In this document: one piece after another, positions 63,054 to 64,000 of the stretch
How positions within the stretch are numbered: the first letter of the stretch is position 1
Layout of the letters: each line of letters starts with the position of its first letter
Source of the DNA: Planococcus liqunii
GTDB lineage: Bacteria; Bacillota; Bacilli; Bacillales_A; Planococcaceae
Direction of reading: 5' to 3'
Length of the DNA stretch: 64,000 nt
Assembly (NCBI RefSeq): GCF_030413595.1
Contig: NZ_CP129238.1
Location: 2,604,001 to 2,668,000, forward strand
Program-made: the position numbers and the translations under genes
The notes under the pieces: generated by a model
What the model was told of the DNA's origin: nothing
The model's input: only the letters and a program-made list of their open reading frames with translations
Databases searched by the model: none

Positions 63054-64000
63054 TTCTCTCTTGCTCTTCTTTTTTTTCGGTTCAGCTTTTTTCTTTTCAG
63101 CTGTTTGTCCGGTTTGGGGATTCTCTTTTTTAGAAGCATTCTGGTTTCCTTTTTTCTGTGGAGGCTTTTTGTCTTTTTTGGTTTGACCGGACTGGTTCTG
63201 TTGTTTCTTTTCTTGCGCTTTTGGAGTAGCTTTCTTTTCCTGTTTAGGCGGTGTTGCTTTTTTCTCTAACCCAGGCGGTGTCTTCTTTGTTTTTGGCTCC
63301 AGTGGAGTTGCTTTTCTCTCTTGTTCCACCGGTTTTTCTTTCGGTTCCTGCGGCGCCTGTTTCTTTTCCTGCCCCGGAGGCACTGATTTTTTCTTCGGAA
63401 CTGCAGGATTTTCTTTCTTTTTCGGTTCCATCGGCGTTATTTTCTTCTCTTGGCCTGGCGGAATTTCTTTCTTTTTCGGCTCTTGAGGGGCCGCTTTCTT
63501 AGGCAGTTCTATAGGAGTGTCATCGGCTTTCCGAGCAGGTACACTTTCTTTTTTGTGCTCTTTTGGCGAAACAGCCTTTTCATCTTCTATTCCCGATTCT
63601 TTTTTCTCTTTTGAACTTTTATGCGGCTGCTTTCTCTCTTCTTGGGTCGGCCCCTGTTGTGTTGGAGTGACCGGTGTATAGTTGTCGATTTTTTGCCCCA
63701 CCGGTACACTTTCCTTGATCGACTCTCTCCACTGTTTAAGTGTCGCTTTTTTCAAATGAACGTCAATATTGCTTGTTGCCGCACTTGCTGCAACCGCCGT
63801 GACCACTTGTTCCACAGGTTTCTTTGCTTTCCCGCCGTCGTCCACCGTGGTGATAATCACTTCTTCCGTAGAATCAGTAATTGATAAGGCAATCACTTTT
63901 CCAAGCACTTCATCCAACGAATGGTTTTTCCATTCGCCAAGCCTGCCTATAAGATTTTCGCCATCGTCATTCAAATCACGGATTGAAATGACGCGGTAGT
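63048..64000 (-). CDS. rsgI: RsgI-like anti-sigma factor (partial, 5' end outside window)
   Basis: About 317 codons of an open frame enter from the right edge. The first part (RVISIRDLNDDGENLIG, later EEVIITTVDD and TLKQWRESIKESVPVGQK, within about 100 residues) fits the extracytoplasmic middle domain of RsgI, which controls SigI. The last 200 residues are a Lys/Pro/Glu-rich extracellular tail of degenerate repeats around PKKKE..PPGQEKK. The cytosolic N-terminal anti-sigma domain and membrane helix would lie beyond 64000. The neighbour ktrD supports the call by synteny. sigI is expected outside the window. Confidence 0.75.
   Translation of the reverse strand, partial: YRVISIRDLNDDGENLIGRLGEWKNHSLDEVLGKVIALSITDSTEEVIITTVDDGGKAKKPVEQVVTAVAASAATSNIDVHLKKATLKQWRESIKESVPVGQKIDNYTPVTPTQQGPTQEERKQPHKSSKEKKESGIEDEKAVSPKEHKKESVPARKADDTPIELPKKAAPQEPKKKEIPPGQEKKITPMEPKKKENPAVPKKKSVPPGQEKKQAPQEPKEKPVEQERKATPLEPKTKKTPPGLEKKATPPKQEKKATPKAQEKKQQNQSGQTKKDKKPPQKKGNQNASKKENPQTGQTAEKKKAEPKKKKSKREE

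Overview
The window looks like the chromosome of a low-to-mid GC Firmicute, most likely of the family Planococcaceae (Planococcus/Planomicrobium type). The basis is the set of Bacillus-like housekeeping genes, strong AGGAGG-type ribosome binding sites, frequent GTG and TTG starts, and gene order. Genus-level placement is inference from protein resemblance, not from a search. From left to right the order ctaDCB/ctaA - pyc - ftsW - ylaN - ylaI/ylaH - typA - suhB - yktB/yktA - speA - pdhDCBA - ykyA - ykrA - rpoY/rnjA - ktrC - dapL/dapH - ccpC - darB - fadH - ykyB - ktrD - rsgI follows the B. subtilis sigI-to-cta segment in inverted orientation, so most of the window is conserved core chromosome.

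Region by region: (1) 1-4.8 kb: the caa3 cytochrome c oxidase genes ctaB-ctaC-ctaD (ctaD runs off the left edge), divergent from heme A synthase ctaA. (2) 4.8-19.3 kb: pyruvate carboxylase, ftsW, the small iron-linked protein YlaN, several small yla/ykt genes, typA, an inositol-phosphatase family gene, a flavin oxidoreductase, a SpeA-type decarboxylase and a lipoprotein deacetylase. (3) 19.4-27 kb: the pyruvate dehydrogenase operon pdhABCD behind a clear sigma-A promoter, ykyA, peptide deformylase, a HAD phosphatase, and a small stand-alone transcription unit that could encode a 25-residue basic peptide. (4) 27-36.5 kb: rpoY-rnjA, ktrC, a polyamine uptake operon (regulator plus potABCD) and an MFS pump. 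Two clusters of a roughly 122-bp structured repeat lie directly behind stop codons here. (5) 36.5-48.2 kb: an eight-gene, tightly overlapping operon. It encodes a large secreted/membrane protein, an ABC ATPase and permease, a Gly-Gln-repeat coiled-coil protein, a MoxR AAA+ ATPase, a DUF58 protein and two membrane von Willebrand A (VWA) proteins. It is the most unusual multi-gene system in the window and its function is unknown. (6) 48.3-55.7 kb: acetyl-pathway lysine/diaminopimelate genes dapH-dapL, ccpC, an MFS pump, the c-di-AMP-binding CBS protein DarB, fadH, ykyB and a 3-hydroxyacid dehydrogenase. (7) 55.9-59.4 kb: a second, separate MoxR-DUF58-DUF4129 cluster. (8) 59.6-64 kb: a CPBP membrane protease, a lipoprotein, a MarR regulator, the K+ channel subunit KtrD, and the 3' part of an RsgI-like anti-sigma factor that runs off the right edge.

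Functionally, central carbon entry (pyc, pdh), respiration (cta), potassium/c-di-AMP physiology (ktrC, ktrD, darB, with pyc as a known DarB partner in B. subtilis), cell-envelope growth (ftsW, dapHL) and RNA turnover (rnjA, rpoY) sit together. No rRNA, tRNA, CRISPR array, insertion sequence or prophage was recognised.
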